Part shown: positions 43,781 to 52,847 of the stretch, piece after piece
Layout: the number at the start of each line of letters is the position of its first letter
How positions within the stretch are numbered: the stretch's first letter is position 1
Assembly (NCBI RefSeq): GCF_003627755.1
Contig: NZ_CP032695.1
Location: 2,294,001 to 2,358,000, forward strand
Origin: Rhizobium jaguaris
GTDB taxonomy: Bacteria > Pseudomonadota > Alphaproteobacteria > Rhizobiales > Rhizobiaceae
Reading direction: 5' to 3'
DNA length: 64,000 bases
Program-made: the position numbers and the translations under genes
The notes under the pieces: generated by a model
Seen by the model: the letters and a program-made list of their open reading frames with translations, nothing else
Database searches by the model: none
Told to the model about the DNA's origin: nothing

Positions 43781-45946
43781 TCAGCTCAACTCGACGATCG
43801 CGCAGCCATAGGCTTCGAGCGACAGAGCGCCCAACACCGGCTTGCCGCCGTCAAGAAGATTGACACCGGCCGGCACGCCGGTCAGTTCGGCGCGCTGATC
43901 GACGTAGTTCTGGATGAAAAGGAGACGCCGTTCGTCGTTCTGGCGCATCGTCACTTCGACACCGCCCGGCAGATCGGCGATCAACGGCTCAACCCCTGCA
44001 TCCGCAAAGGTGCGGTCGGCCGCTGCAGCCGTCAGGTCTGGCGTCAGATAGGTGCCGAGATAGAGAACCCTGCCCTTGCCGACATTGCGCGAGGTCGCCA
44101 TCGGTACCCCTTCGGCATAACGGTTCGACCAGGTCGCCACCACCTCGACATCATCGGCAATCACCAGGTTCTCATAGAAATGTGCGGCCTCGAGCTCGCG
44201 ATTGCCGATGGTGAAACGGCGAACGCGGCGATGAGATTCAGCCGGGCGGTTGGGGGGTATGACCAATCCGCCGGAGCGGGACATGACATCGAAAAGGCCG
44301 TTGGCGCCCGGCGCCGTAAGCCGGCCAAAATCCTCGACCTTGACGCCGGTCAACCGCGAGAGTGACGAACCGGGCGCGGTCTCGCGGATGACGTGGTTGT
44401 TTTCATCACGCGTGCCGGTGCGGGCGCCGATGATCACCGTGCCGCCGTCGCGGGCAAAGGCCTCCAGCCGTTCTGTCCAGCCATCCTTCCACATCACCCA
44501 ATGGGGAACATAAAGCAGTTTCAATCGCGAAAGATCGTCTTCCGGATGGATGAAGCCGCAGGCAATGCCGCGGTCGTAGCAATATTGATGCAGCAACACC
44601 GCGTCGTCCTGCGGGCTCGGCAGGCCGATCGAGTAGGTCTTGTGCGCCTCCTGATTGTCGAAATCGGCACCGGCGATGCCGACATCCATACGGACGTAGG
44701 TGCCGAGGATCTTGTCCTTGAGCATCGTCATCTCGGTGGCGAAACGCTTTGCCTCGTCATAGCGATGGCGAGGCACGTCGTCGTGATCGATAACGCCCAT
44801 CCAATAGATTTCCGCGCCGAAATGCGCCGGCCGCCAACGGAAGAACATCAAACCATCGGCACCGCGCGCAACGGAGGACATCGCCATGCGCCGCATCTCG
44901 CCGGGCTCCGGCGTCAGCGTGCAGAAGCCCGGCTGGCTGCCGAAGCCGGATTGCTGTTCCGGAACGATATAGTTGCCCGAAAAACCGCGGCAGATATCGA
45001 GATGCAGCGCCTGCACCTTGGCGTGGTTGCCGATGCGCTGAAACTCGTCATAGAGCATCGGGTAGATATCGTATCCGACGAAATCGAGATCAGTAGAGAA
45101 CTGACCACGAAAGTCGATATCGCGCAGGCCGCCGAGATTGTGGAAGATGAACCAATCGGCCTTGGTCGCCCGCAGAATCTCCACCTGATCGTGCTGGAAA
45201 CGCGCCGTCGCGAAGGCCAGGAAGCGGTGGTAGTCCTGCAGATGCCCCGGACTTGGGAAGGTCGGCGCGAAATCCAGGGGAAGCACCAGTTGACTGAAAT
45301 CATCATAGGCCGTCGCCCAGAAATCGCCGCCCCAGGCAAAATTGAGCTTGTCGATCGTGCCGTACTTGTCCGCAAGATACGCCTGGAATTCCTTCAGCGT
45401 CGACGGCGAAAAGGATTCCGGCATGCTGGTGTTGAGCTCATTGTCGGTCTGCCAGCCGACAACATAGGGATTATCGCGATAATGCTCGGCCATCGCCCTG
45501 GTGATGCGCTTGCTGTGCTCACGAAAAACCGGGCTCACGGTATCGGCATGCTGGCGCGAACCGTGGCTCATCTTCCGGCCATTGCCGTCGACGCGCAGGA
45601 TTTCCGGATGAGCCGCCGTTAGCCAGCGAGGCGGCGTTGCGGTCGGCGTGCACATGATGGTGCTGAGGCCATGACGACCAAGGACCGCGATGGCGCGATC
45701 GAAGAGATCGAAATCGAACGTACCCAGCGTGGGCTCGAACAGATGCCAAGCGAACTCGCCGAGACGGACGACATTGAAGCCGGCCTCCACCATGCGCTTG
45801 GCGTCGCGTTCCCAATAGCTTTCATCGACATGTTCCGGATAGTGCGGCACGCCGACCAGAAATCTGTCGGTCTTGATGGTACGCCACACGGAAAGGTCCT
45901 TGGTACTGCTGCTAACTGACACGGTATCGGGCTCCTGAAGGATCAT
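43781..45946 (-). CDS. GH42 family beta-galactosidase
   Basis: A 721-residue glycoside hydrolase family 42 enzyme. The acid/base Glu170 is in W-Q-T-D-N-E-L-N and the nucleophile is probably Glu330 in V-P-E-Q-Q-S-G. The barrel is followed by a trimerisation domain (about 400-620) and a small beta domain. No signal peptide, so cytoplasmic. It overlaps the ATPase gene by 4 nt, which ties it to the transporter: oligosaccharides would be imported, then their beta-galactosyl (or alpha-arabinosyl, as in some GH42) ends cleaved. Confidence 0.93.
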   Translation of the reverse strand: MILQEPDTVSVSSSTKDLSVWRTIKTDRFLVGVPHYPEHVDESYWERDAKRMVEAGFNVVRLGEFAWHLFEPTLGTFDFDLFDRAIAVLGRHGLSTIMCTPTATPPRWLTAAHPEILRVDGNGRKMSHGSRQHADTVSPVFREHSKRITRAMAEHYRDNPYVVGWQTDNELNTSMPESFSPSTLKEFQAYLADKYGTIDKLNFAWGGDFWATAYDDFSQLVLPLDFAPTFPSPGHLQDYHRFLAFATARFQHDQVEILRATKADWFIFHNLGGLRDIDFRGQFSTDLDFVGYDIYPMLYDEFQRIGNHAKVQALHLDICRGFSGNYIVPEQQSGFGSQPGFCTLTPEPGEMRRMAMSSVARGADGLMFFRWRPAHFGAEIYWMGVIDHDDVPRHRYDEAKRFATEMTMLKDKILGTYVRMDVGIAGADFDNQEAHKTYSIGLPSPQDDAVLLHQYCYDRGIACGFIHPEDDLSRLKLLYVPHWVMWKDGWTERLEAFARDGGTVIIGARTGTRDENNHVIRETAPGSSLSRLTGVKVEDFGRLTAPGANGLFDVMSRSGGLVIPPNRPAESHRRVRRFTIGNRELEAAHFYENLVIADDVEVVATWSNRYAEGVPMATSRNVGKGRVLYLGTYLTPDLTAAAADRTFADAGVEPLIADLPGGVEVTMRQNDERRLLFIQNYVDQRAELTGVPAGVNLLDGGKPVLGALSLEAYGCAIVELS

Positions 45947-47091
45947 TTGTCGAGGATCGGCTTGCGGACCGTGATGGTCCGCTCGTCATTGGCGGAAAAC
46001 AGGTAGACTTCGCGCGGATCGATGCGAAGGCTGATCGGCGCCTCAGCATCAACGCCAACGACATGGCCGACCTGCACGGTGATGTTGCCGGTACCGCTTT
46101 CGGAGCTGACGCATTGCAGCGCTCCGGCGTCGACATAAAGGATGGTCTCTCGTCCGAGATGCTCGACCAGGCGGACGCGGCCGGAAATCGTGGCGCCGGC
46201 AGAGACAGCGTCCTCCTGGACGGCGATGCTTTCCGGACGGACGCCGAGGGTCAGCGTCGTTCCCTTCTGCACCGAAGCACCAGCTGCCAGTTCCACCGCG
46301 ATCGGCGCGAGGCCAGCGGCGGAGACCGTCGCTTTGTTTCCCGAGACATCATCGACGGTCACGGGGAAGAAATTCATCCGCGGTGCGCCGAGAAAACCGG
46401 CAACGAAAAGATTGTCCGGGTTGCGATAGAGTTCCAGCGGCGAGCCGACCTGCTCGATGATGCCACGATTGAGAACCACGATCCGGCTCGCCATCGTCAT
46501 GGCCTCGATCTGGTCGTGCGTCACGTAGACCATTGTCGCGCCGAGTTCGGCATGCAGGCCGCTCAGCTCGACGCGCATCTGCGTGCGAAGCGCCGCATCG
46601 AGATTCGATAGCGGTTCGTCGAACAGGAAGACGTCGGGCGAGCGCGTGATCGCCCGACCGATCGCGACGCGTTGGCGCTGACCGCCCGAAAGCTGCTTCG
46701 GCCGCTTATCGAGCTGATCAGTTATCCTGAGAATCTTGGCGGCGCGTGCCACCGCCGCGTCGATCTCCGTCTTGGGGTGCTTGGCCATGCGCAGGCCGAA
46801 GCCCATGTTCTCGGCGACGGTCATATGCGGATAGAGCGCATAGGATTGGAACACCATGGCAATGCCGCGGTCACCGGGCTCCGCCTTGCTGACATCGCGG
46901 CCATTGATAAGGATCTGCCCCGAGGAGATCGTTTCCAGACCGGCGATCGATTTCAGAAGAGTGGACTTGCCGCAACCGGAAGGGCCGACCATGACGATGA
47001 ACTCGCCCTGCTCGACGGAAAGATCGATGCCGCGCAGCGCGTGATAGGCGCCATAGTTCTTGTTGACGTGTCGAAGTTCGAGACTGGTCAT
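45943..47091 (-). CDS. Sugar ABC transporter ATP-binding protein, UgpC/MalK type
   Basis: A 382-residue ATPase. Walker A is GPSGCGKS (about 36-43), signature LSGGQRQR near 133, Walker B F-L-F-D-E-P-L-S-N-L-D-A, switch His in V-T-H-D-Q-I-E-A-M, and a C-terminal MOIP/TOBE domain. ATG 47091 is chosen over an in-frame start at 47124. It lies 67 nt after the MalG-type permease gene and overlaps the GH42 gene, so this operon joins transport and hydrolysis. Confidence 0.93.
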   Translation of the reverse strand: MTSLELRHVNKNYGAYHALRGIDLSVEQGEFIVMVGPSGCGKSTLLKSIAGLETISSGQILINGRDVSKAEPGDRGIAMVFQSYALYPHMTVAENMGFGLRMAKHPKTEIDAAVARAAKILRITDQLDKRPKQLSGGQRQRVAIGRAITRSPDVFLFDEPLSNLDAALRTQMRVELSGLHAELGATMVYVTHDQIEAMTMASRIVVLNRGIIEQVGSPLELYRNPDNLFVAGFLGAPRMNFFPVTVDDVSGNKATVSAAGLAPIAVELAAGASVQKGTTLTLGVRPESIAVQEDAVSAGATISGRVRLVEHLGRETILYVDAGALQCVSSESGTGNITVQVGHVVGVDAEAPISLRIDPREVYLFSANDERTITVRKPILDK

Positions 47092-47158
47092 AGTTCTAGG
47101 CTCGCAGAAGAAGGATTGGCACAAGGGGCGGGAACGGCGAACGCATCGGACAAGATCA

Positions 47159-48010
47159 TCACCCCTTCACCGCCCCCATGGTGAGCCCGGCGATGAAATG
47201 CCGCTGCATCAGGAAGAACATGACGACGGGCGGCACCGCGACGACGATCGTGCCGGCGGAGATCAGATTCCAGGCGGAGACCCATTCGCCGCGCAGATTG
47301 GCAAGACCGGCGGTGACCGGCTTGACGGTGTCGCTCACCGTCAGCACCACAGCCCAGAAATAATCGTTCCAGACAAAGGTGAAGATCAGGATGGCGAGTG
47401 CGGCCAGTGCTGGTCGAACCAGGGGGATCACCACGTGAACGAGCGTCTGGAACGGCGAAGCGCCCTCCGCCCTCGCCGCCTGGAACAATTCATCCGGTAG
47501 AGCGGCGATGAAGTTGCGCATGAACAGCGTCGCAAAGCCCGTCTGGAAGGCGATGTGGAAAATGATCAGCGCGCCCGTCGTGTCATAGAGACCGATCCGC
47601 ACCATCAGGTCGCGCACCGGTATCATCATGATCTGATAGGGCAGGAAATTGCCGCCGACGAAGAGCGCGAAAACCAGCATGTTGCCGCGAAACCGGTAGC
47701 GCGCCAACACAAAGCCGGCGAGCGTGCTTAAGGTCAACACGCCCATCACGGCGGGTATGGTGATCGTCAGGCTGTTCAGGAAATATCGCGCCATCGGCGT
47801 CTGGGTGAAGACCGACGTGTAATTCTCGACCAAGCCGAACTGCGTCGGCCATCCCCAGAGATTGCCGCCCATCACATCCTGCGTCGAACGGAACGAGGTG
47901 AGGATGACGGCGAAGAGCGGGCACAGCCAGAGGATCAGGATGGCAAGAACGGCAATGAAATAAAATCGGCGCTGCCAAATGGCATCTTCGGGGATCGGGC
48001 GCGGATACAT
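47159..48010 (-). CDS. Sugar ABC transporter permease, MalG type
   Basis: A 283-residue permease with six helices, the coupling loop D-E-L-F-Q-A-A-R-A-E-G-A-S near 185 and the terminal L-T-M-G-A-V-K-G. The frame is open far upstream to 48883, but that part overlaps the other permease out of frame and has no family features; the real start is ATG 48010, which overlaps the upstream stop by one base (TGATG). Partner of the MalF-type permease. Confidence 0.92.
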   Translation of the reverse strand: MYPRPIPEDAIWQRRFYFIAVLAILILWLCPLFAVILTSFRSTQDVMGGNLWGWPTQFGLVENYTSVFTQTPMARYFLNSLTITIPAVMGVLTLSTLAGFVLARYRFRGNMLVFALFVGGNFLPYQIMMIPVRDLMVRIGLYDTTGALIIFHIAFQTGFATLFMRNFIAALPDELFQAARAEGASPFQTLVHVVIPLVRPALAALAILIFTFVWNDYFWAVVLTVSDTVKPVTAGLANLRGEWVSAWNLISAGTIVVAVPPVVMFFLMQRHFIAGLTMGAVKG

Positions 48011-48894
48011 CAGGCCCCTCTTTCTTCGATGCGGATGATGCGTGTGAGGTACCAGACGATGAAGACCGCCATGATCACGAACAGAACTGAGGCGATCGCT
48101 GCGCCGTAACCGAAGCGGTAGGAGAAGATCGACTGTTCGAACATCTGGTAGGCCAGCACTTCCGAAGAGCCGAACGGCCCGCCCTGGGTCATGACCGACA
48201 CCATGTCGAAGGATCGAAGCGCCCCTACGACAGTGACGGCAATGGCGATGAAGGTGACTTGTGTCAGCTGCGGCAGAACGATATGGCGCAGCATGTTCCA
48301 GCCTCTGGCCCCGTCCACCCGGCCGGCACCGATCAGTTCCTCGCTGAGATTGTTGAGGCCGGCAAGGTAGAGCACCATGCAGAAAGCGATCTGCGGCCAA
48401 AGCGCGGCGATGACGATCGCAAACGTCACGAAACGCTCGTCTGACAGCACCGCCGGCGCTGTCGCGCCGAAGAAACCGAAGATCAGGGCGAGAAGCCCCA
48501 GTTGCGGCGTGTAGACCCAGGTAAAGACGACACCGACGGCGACCGAGGCTAGTACCAGCGGAATGAAGAACAGCGATTTCATCAACCGCATGCCGCGGAT
48601 CTTCTGGTTGACCAGCAGGGCGATCGCCAAGCCCAGCGGCGGCGCGGCCATGAACATGATCAGCCAGATGACGTTGTTCCTCAGCGAGACGTAGAACTGC
48701 GGATCGTTGAAAAGCTCGACATAGTTGCCGAAACCGATCCAGGTCATCGGGCTGAAGCCATCCCAATCGTGCAAGCTGATCCACAGGCTCTCGACTGCCG
48801 ACCAGAGGATCACGACGGAAAAGAGTATGGCAGCCGGCAATATCAGCAAAGTCGGGGTGAGCCACCAGCGATGGCGGCGCCAAGGTGTCTTCAT
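48010..48894 (-). CDS. Sugar ABC transporter permease, MalF type
   Basis: A 294-residue permease with about six helices. The coupling loop E-L-I-G-A-G-R-V-D-G-A-R-G-W is near 190 and V-M-T-Q-G-G-P-F-G-S-S near 235 is the MalF-branch motif. It follows the binding-protein gene after 66 nt containing a stem-loop, and its stop overlaps the next start. Confidence 0.92.
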   Translation of the reverse strand: MKTPWRRHRWWLTPTLLILPAAILFSVVILWSAVESLWISLHDWDGFSPMTWIGFGNYVELFNDPQFYVSLRNNVIWLIMFMAAPPLGLAIALLVNQKIRGMRLMKSLFFIPLVLASVAVGVVFTWVYTPQLGLLALIFGFFGATAPAVLSDERFVTFAIVIAALWPQIAFCMVLYLAGLNNLSEELIGAGRVDGARGWNMLRHIVLPQLTQVTFIAIAVTVVGALRSFDMVSVMTQGGPFGSSEVLAYQMFEQSIFSYRFGYGAAIASVLFVIMAVFIVWYLTRIIRIEERGA

Positions 48895-48915
48895 TTTATA
48901 TCCTCTTTCGGTTTG

Positions 48916-48943
48916 GAGAGGCGGAGCGGCTGCCCCGCCTCTC
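48916..48943 (-). other. Intercistronic stem-loop after the binding-protein gene
   Basis: GAGAGGCGG and CCGCCTCTC pair perfectly over 9 bp with a 10-nt loop, 18 nt after the binding-protein stop. No T tract; probably a 3'-end protector within the operon. Confidence 0.65.
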
Positions 48944-48960
48944 GGTCGCTGGGAGGAGAC

Positions 48961-50232
48961 TTAGAGTTTGTAGATGCGCTTGCGCGTGCCCTCGAGCCGC
49001 TTCAGGATCACATCGCGCCGTTCGGGCTTCGCCATGAATTCCTGGAAGCCGACGAGGCCGGCCTGCGCCATATCGGGGTCACTGTCGCGGTCGTAATATT
49101 GCGACGTGCCCTTGACCGTCTTCAGCGCTTCGACGGCCGCGTTCACCAGAGGATCCTTGCTCGGCGGCAGATCGTTGCGCGGCGGAACGTTGCCGCCTGG
49201 CTCCAGATAGGGGCCGAGATTTTCCGGACGGTAGAAATAAGCCAGGAACTCGCGGGCGCCCTGCTTGTTCTTCGCGTTCGTCGGAATATGAACCGAATTC
49301 AGTGAGAACTCCTCGAAACGGCCGACCTTCGGATCTATGGTGGGGAATGGTGCGAAAGCGAGCTGGTCGAGTTCTTCTTTCGGGAAGACATAGCGGACGA
49401 AGGCGCCGAGATTCATCATGCCCGCTTTCTTCTGCGCTAGAAGCGCGCCCGCTTCCTGCCAGCCGAAGGACGTATTGTTCGGCGTGAAAAAGTCCTGCTT
49501 GAGCAAAGTTTCCCATTGGTCGAAGACCGGTTTGAGCGCCGGATCGAGATAGCTCATCTCGCCGTTCATCAGCGCCATATGCTTGTCGAGGCCGTTGATG
49601 CGCAGATTCATCTGGTCGAACCAGCCGGCGGCAGGCCACAATTCTTTGGTGCCCATGGCAACTGGCGTCAGGTTGGCGCTCTTGCATTTGGCGCCGAAGG
49701 CCAGGAAATCATCCCAGCTTGCCGGCACCGACGTGCCGAGCTGGCTGAAGACATCCTTGCGATAGAACATGCCCCACAGCGTTCCGCCCGTCGGCAGGCC
49801 GTATTGCTTGCCGTCGACGGTGACGGCGCCTGTCGCTGCACCCAGCACATCCTTGTATTTTTCTTTCTCGAAGAGATCGGAAATATCGTCGAAAAGGCCG
49901 CGCTTGACGAAGGCGCGCATGCGGTTTCCGGAAAACCAGAAGCAGACGTCCGGTGCGCCGGCGACAAGATAATTGCGGATCGCTGTCTTGTGCGCCTCGT
50001 GGTCCATATTGTTGACCACAACCTTGACGCCGGCCTGCTTACCGAAATCATCGGCAATCTTGCGCAGGACCGCGAGCGCATCGGCATTGCTCTCGTCCGA
50101 AATGATGTTGATGTCCTGCGCCTGCGCAATAGCCGGCATCGGCAGGCCCGCCAAGGCGGTGGCGGAAACCACCCCTGCGCCCTTCAGAAAACTACGCCGG
50201 CTTGATGGCCTTCCAAGCAAATCGAAAGTCAT
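48961..50232 (-). CDS. Sugar ABC transporter substrate-binding protein, Tat-exported
   Basis: A 423-residue family 1 solute-binding protein. A twin-arginine signal is visible (S-S-R-R-S-F-L-K-G-A-G, ending A-I-A-Q-A-Q), so export is by Tat. Y-G-L-P-T-G-G-T-L-W-G-M-F-Y-R-K-D near 145 and A-F-V-K-R-G-L-F-D-D-I are typical of the family. ATG 50232 has GGGAGGAG 7 nt upstream. It heads the operon with two permeases, ATPase, GH42 and the fusion oxidoreductase, and is divergent from the ROK gene. Likely ligand: a galactose- or arabinose-containing plant oligosaccharide, inferred from GH42. Confidence 0.92.
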   Translation of the reverse strand: MTFDLLGRPSSRRSFLKGAGVVSATALAGLPMPAIAQAQDINIISDESNADALAVLRKIADDFGKQAGVKVVVNNMDHEAHKTAIRNYLVAGAPDVCFWFSGNRMRAFVKRGLFDDISDLFEKEKYKDVLGAATGAVTVDGKQYGLPTGGTLWGMFYRKDVFSQLGTSVPASWDDFLAFGAKCKSANLTPVAMGTKELWPAAGWFDQMNLRINGLDKHMALMNGEMSYLDPALKPVFDQWETLLKQDFFTPNNTSFGWQEAGALLAQKKAGMMNLGAFVRYVFPKEELDQLAFAPFPTIDPKVGRFEEFSLNSVHIPTNAKNKQGAREFLAYFYRPENLGPYLEPGGNVPPRNDLPPSKDPLVNAAVEALKTVKGTSQYYDRDSDPDMAQAGLVGFQEFMAKPERRDVILKRLEGTRKRIYKL

Positions 50233-50482
50233 GAGAACTCCTCCCTTTGTGACACTGACTGCCATCCTCCGTCAGGGAGCCGAACGGAACACCCTCCAAG
50301 CGTTTCCGTTCAGCGCCGGGTACTTGGCCGCAATAAACCTGCCGCGGTAGCGCATGCGCGCTGCCCGGATCGCAGAGTTCGAAAAACCAATGTTCCTGTT
50401 GACTGACTTCTTCGCGCTTCCGCACGAGCCGGATGTTGATCGGCAGGGGAAGTTATGCATATGTTCGATACGGACGCAATAA

Positions 50483-50499
50483 TTAATTTACAAAATTAA
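50483..50499. promoter_or_regulatory. Candidate ROK operator upstream of the second ROK gene
   Basis: Perfect inverted repeat TTAATTT-ACA-AAATTAA in an AT-rich stretch, 12 nt before the ROK start. Probably an autoregulatory operator that may also act on the divergent transporter operon. Confidence 0.6.
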
Positions 50500-50511
50500 G
50501 AAAGAGAATTC

Positions 50512-51717
50512 GTGAAGCTGAAAGGTGACCAAAGCACATCGCGCGCCATGAACCGGCGGCTTATCCTCAACCTGCTGAGGCGTGAGGGGCCGAAAAGCCG
50601 TGCGGAAATCGCGACGATTACAGGCCTCAGCCCTGCGGCGGTCACTTTCGTCATCGCGGATCTGATCGAGGAGGGCCATGTCGCTGAAGGCAAAGCCGTC
50701 GCCGGGCTTTCCGGCCGCCGGCCGATCCCGGTCGAGATCAATTACGCCAACGGATTGGCAATCGGTTTCAAGCTGATGGTCGGCTCCGCGGAGTGCGTCG
50801 TCACCGACCTTGCCACCAGCCCGCTCGCATCGCTGCGGCTCACCCTTGCCGATCATGATCCGGAAAACGTCATCAAGACGCTTGCGGCGGCCGTTCCTTC
50901 GCTTCTCAAATCGGCCGGCCGGCCGAATGCGCGGCTTGCCGGCATCGGCATTTCGATGCCCGGCGTCATCGACAATGAACAAGCCACCTGTGTGCGTAGC
51001 CATCGATATAACTGGGACAATGTCCCTCTCGCCTCCATGCTGGCACAGAAGGTCAAGGTGCCCGTTTGGCTCGAAGACGACACGAATGCCTATGCGATTG
51101 CCCAGCAGCTTTTCGGGCTGGGACGGCAGCATCGCAACATGGCGGTGCTCGCGATTGGCGTCGGCATCAGTTGCGCCCTTATCATCGAAGGCAAGCTCTA
51201 TCGCGGCGCCAATGGTGCCGCCGGCAAATTCGGCCATGTGGTTCACGAGGAAAACGGCCGTCTATGCGAATGCGGCAAGCGTGGCTGTCTCATGGCCTAT
51301 TATTCGCAACCCTCGATGTTGCGCACCTGGCGCGAAAGAACCAACCGCGATAGCAGCCATGGCCTGCCGGAGATGCTCGATGCCATGAACGAGAACGAAC
51401 CGGCGATCGCCAGCATTGTTCAGGAAGCAGGCATCGGCATCGGAAAGGCACTCGCAAATCTCGTCAACGTCACCGATCCCGAGGTGATTGTCGTCGGCGG
51501 TGAAGCCGTGTCCTTCGGGGATGCTCTTTTCGGGCCACTGAGGTCGACCATGGCCATTCACACCTTTCGCCCCGCTCCTCCATTGCTTCCGGATTGGGAG
51601 GACAATTCCTGGGCAAGGGGAGCAGCGGCACTCGTCACGCAGAAATTCTTCGACTTCGAGACATCAGGCGGCACGACGGGAAGCACGGAGGGATTGGCCA
51701 AAACTTCGGTCGCCTAG
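50512..51717 (+). CDS. ROK family transcriptional regulator
   Basis: A 401-residue ROK regulator starting with GTG. N-terminal winged HTH at about 15-70 (S-R-A-E-I-A-T-I-T-G-L-S-P-A-A-V-T-F) and a kinase-like domain with the zinc motif C-E-C-G-K-R-G-C near 250, G-A-N-G-A-A-G-K-F-G-H before it and D-D-T-N-A-Y near 185. Unlike the other ROK protein in the window it keeps the zinc site. It is divergent from the CUT1/GH42 operon and should repress it; inducer unknown. Confidence 0.92.
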   Translation: MKLKGDQSTSRAMNRRLILNLLRREGPKSRAEIATITGLSPAAVTFVIADLIEEGHVAEGKAVAGLSGRRPIPVEINYANGLAIGFKLMVGSAECVVTDLATSPLASLRLTLADHDPENVIKTLAAAVPSLLKSAGRPNARLAGIGISMPGVIDNEQATCVRSHRYNWDNVPLASMLAQKVKVPVWLEDDTNAYAIAQQLFGLGRQHRNMAVLAIGVGISCALIIEGKLYRGANGAAGKFGHVVHEENGRLCECGKRGCLMAYYSQPSMLRTWRERTNRDSSHGLPEMLDAMNENEPAIASIVQEAGIGIGKALANLVNVTDPEVIVVGGEAVSFGDALFGPLRSTMAIHTFRPAPPLLPDWEDNSWARGAAALVTQKFFDFETSGGTTGSTEGLAKTSVA

Positions 51718-51887
51718 AAAGCAGCGTTTCACCCTCAAAGACGCGAGGCGTTGTCGCGCAAACCTCCTGTTCAAGCCGACCGCCGCTGTCGCTCGACCTT
51801 CGGCCCGCCCGGGCGATGACGTGGTTTTGCGCGCATTGCGGACGTTGAAGTCTTGCGCCGCCAATCCTTTCACGAGACAAGCGTCCT

Positions 51888-52847
51888 ATGAGCGTTCCAA
51901 CGACACACCCCTTCGCCTTCGATCCAACCTATGGCATGAAGCTTGAGCAGCTCCTGGCGATCGCGCCGCCCGAGGCACCCCCGGGCTTCGACGATTTTTG
52001 GGCCGAACGGTATCGGCACGCGATAGCGGTCGACCCACAGCCGAAACTCCGCCGCAGCAAAATCGAAAATCCCAACTGGCATGTTCTCGACGTGACCTAC
52101 ATATCGACCGGCGCGTTTCAGATCGGCGGCTGGCTGCTTCTTCCCCGCGATCAGGAGGTGCGACGCGGCCTCGTCGTCGGGCATGGCTATGGCGGGCGGG
52201 ATTTGCCCGACTTCGATCTGCCAGTGGAGGAGACAGCCATACTGTTTCCATGCTTCCGCGGGCTGTCGCTCAGCGCCTGTCCGCCGATACCGGCCGATGC
52301 TGGTGGCCACGTCCTTTACGGCATCGAAAAACCCGCTTCCTATATCATCGGCGGCTGCGTCGACGATCTATGGATCGCCGTCACGACGCTTATTGCCCTT
52401 TATCCCTGGCTTGCGGGGCATATCGGCTATAGCGGCATCAGCTTCGGCGGCGGTATCGGAGCGCTGGCGATCCCGTTCGATCGGCGGATCGATCGCGGGC
52501 ATCTCGTCGTACCGACCTTCGGGCACCGGCCGCTGTGGCTGACCTTGCCAACCGTGGGCAGCGCCGATTCCGTCCAGGCCTATCAGAAAAAGCACGGAAG
52601 CGTGCTGGAGACCCTGCGCCTGTTCGATGCGGCGAACGCGGCTGCTCGCATCAAGGTACCGATGCTGGTCGCTTCGGCCCTCTTCGATCCGGCAGTAGCA
52701 CCGCCCTGCCAATTCGCTGTCGCGAATTCGTTGGCAAAATTTAACGAAATCTTCATCCTCGATGCCGGCCATTTCGACTATGTTGGCAGCAGCGAGCAAA
52801 ATGCGCTCCTTCATGAAAAAGTCCGACGATTTTTCAAGGTGCCATGA
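51888..52847 (+). CDS. Acetylxylan esterase / cephalosporin-C deacetylase family hydrolase
   Basis: A 319-residue alpha/beta hydrolase of the AXE1 family, which removes acetyl groups from sugars. The nucleophile elbow is G-Y-S-G-I-S-F-G-G-G (about 180-190), with D near 268 (F-D-P-A-V-A-P-P) and H near 295 (D-A-G-H-F) as the remaining triad. C-F-R-G-L-S and G-H-G-Y-G-G-R match the family. No signal peptide, so it would act in the cytoplasm on imported acetylated oligosaccharides. Its stop overlaps the next esterase start by 4 nt. Confidence 0.88.
   Translation: MSVPTTHPFAFDPTYGMKLEQLLAIAPPEAPPGFDDFWAERYRHAIAVDPQPKLRRSKIENPNWHVLDVTYISTGAFQIGGWLLLPRDQEVRRGLVVGHGYGGRDLPDFDLPVEETAILFPCFRGLSLSACPPIPADAGGHVLYGIEKPASYIIGGCVDDLWIAVTTLIALYPWLAGHIGYSGISFGGGIGALAIPFDRRIDRGHLVVPTFGHRPLWLTLPTVGSADSVQAYQKKHGSVLETLRLFDAANAAARIKVPMLVASALFDPAVAPPCQFAVANSLAKFNEIFILDAGHFDYVGSSEQNALLHEKVRRFFKVP

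Noticed and set aside
44393..45622. 409-residue plus-strand frame
   Set aside because: Antisense to the GH42 gene; composition is rich in Arg, Asp and His as expected from an antisense shadow.
47159..48883. 574-residue frame as one long protein
   Set aside because: Only residues from ATG 48010 on match a MalG-type permease. The upstream part overlaps the MalF-type permease in another frame and has no features.
50282..50311. Inverted repeat GAACGGAA / TTCCGTTC upstream of the binding-protein gene
   Set aside because: Arms are 14 nt apart in a GC-rich leader, with no link to a known regulator; could be chance.
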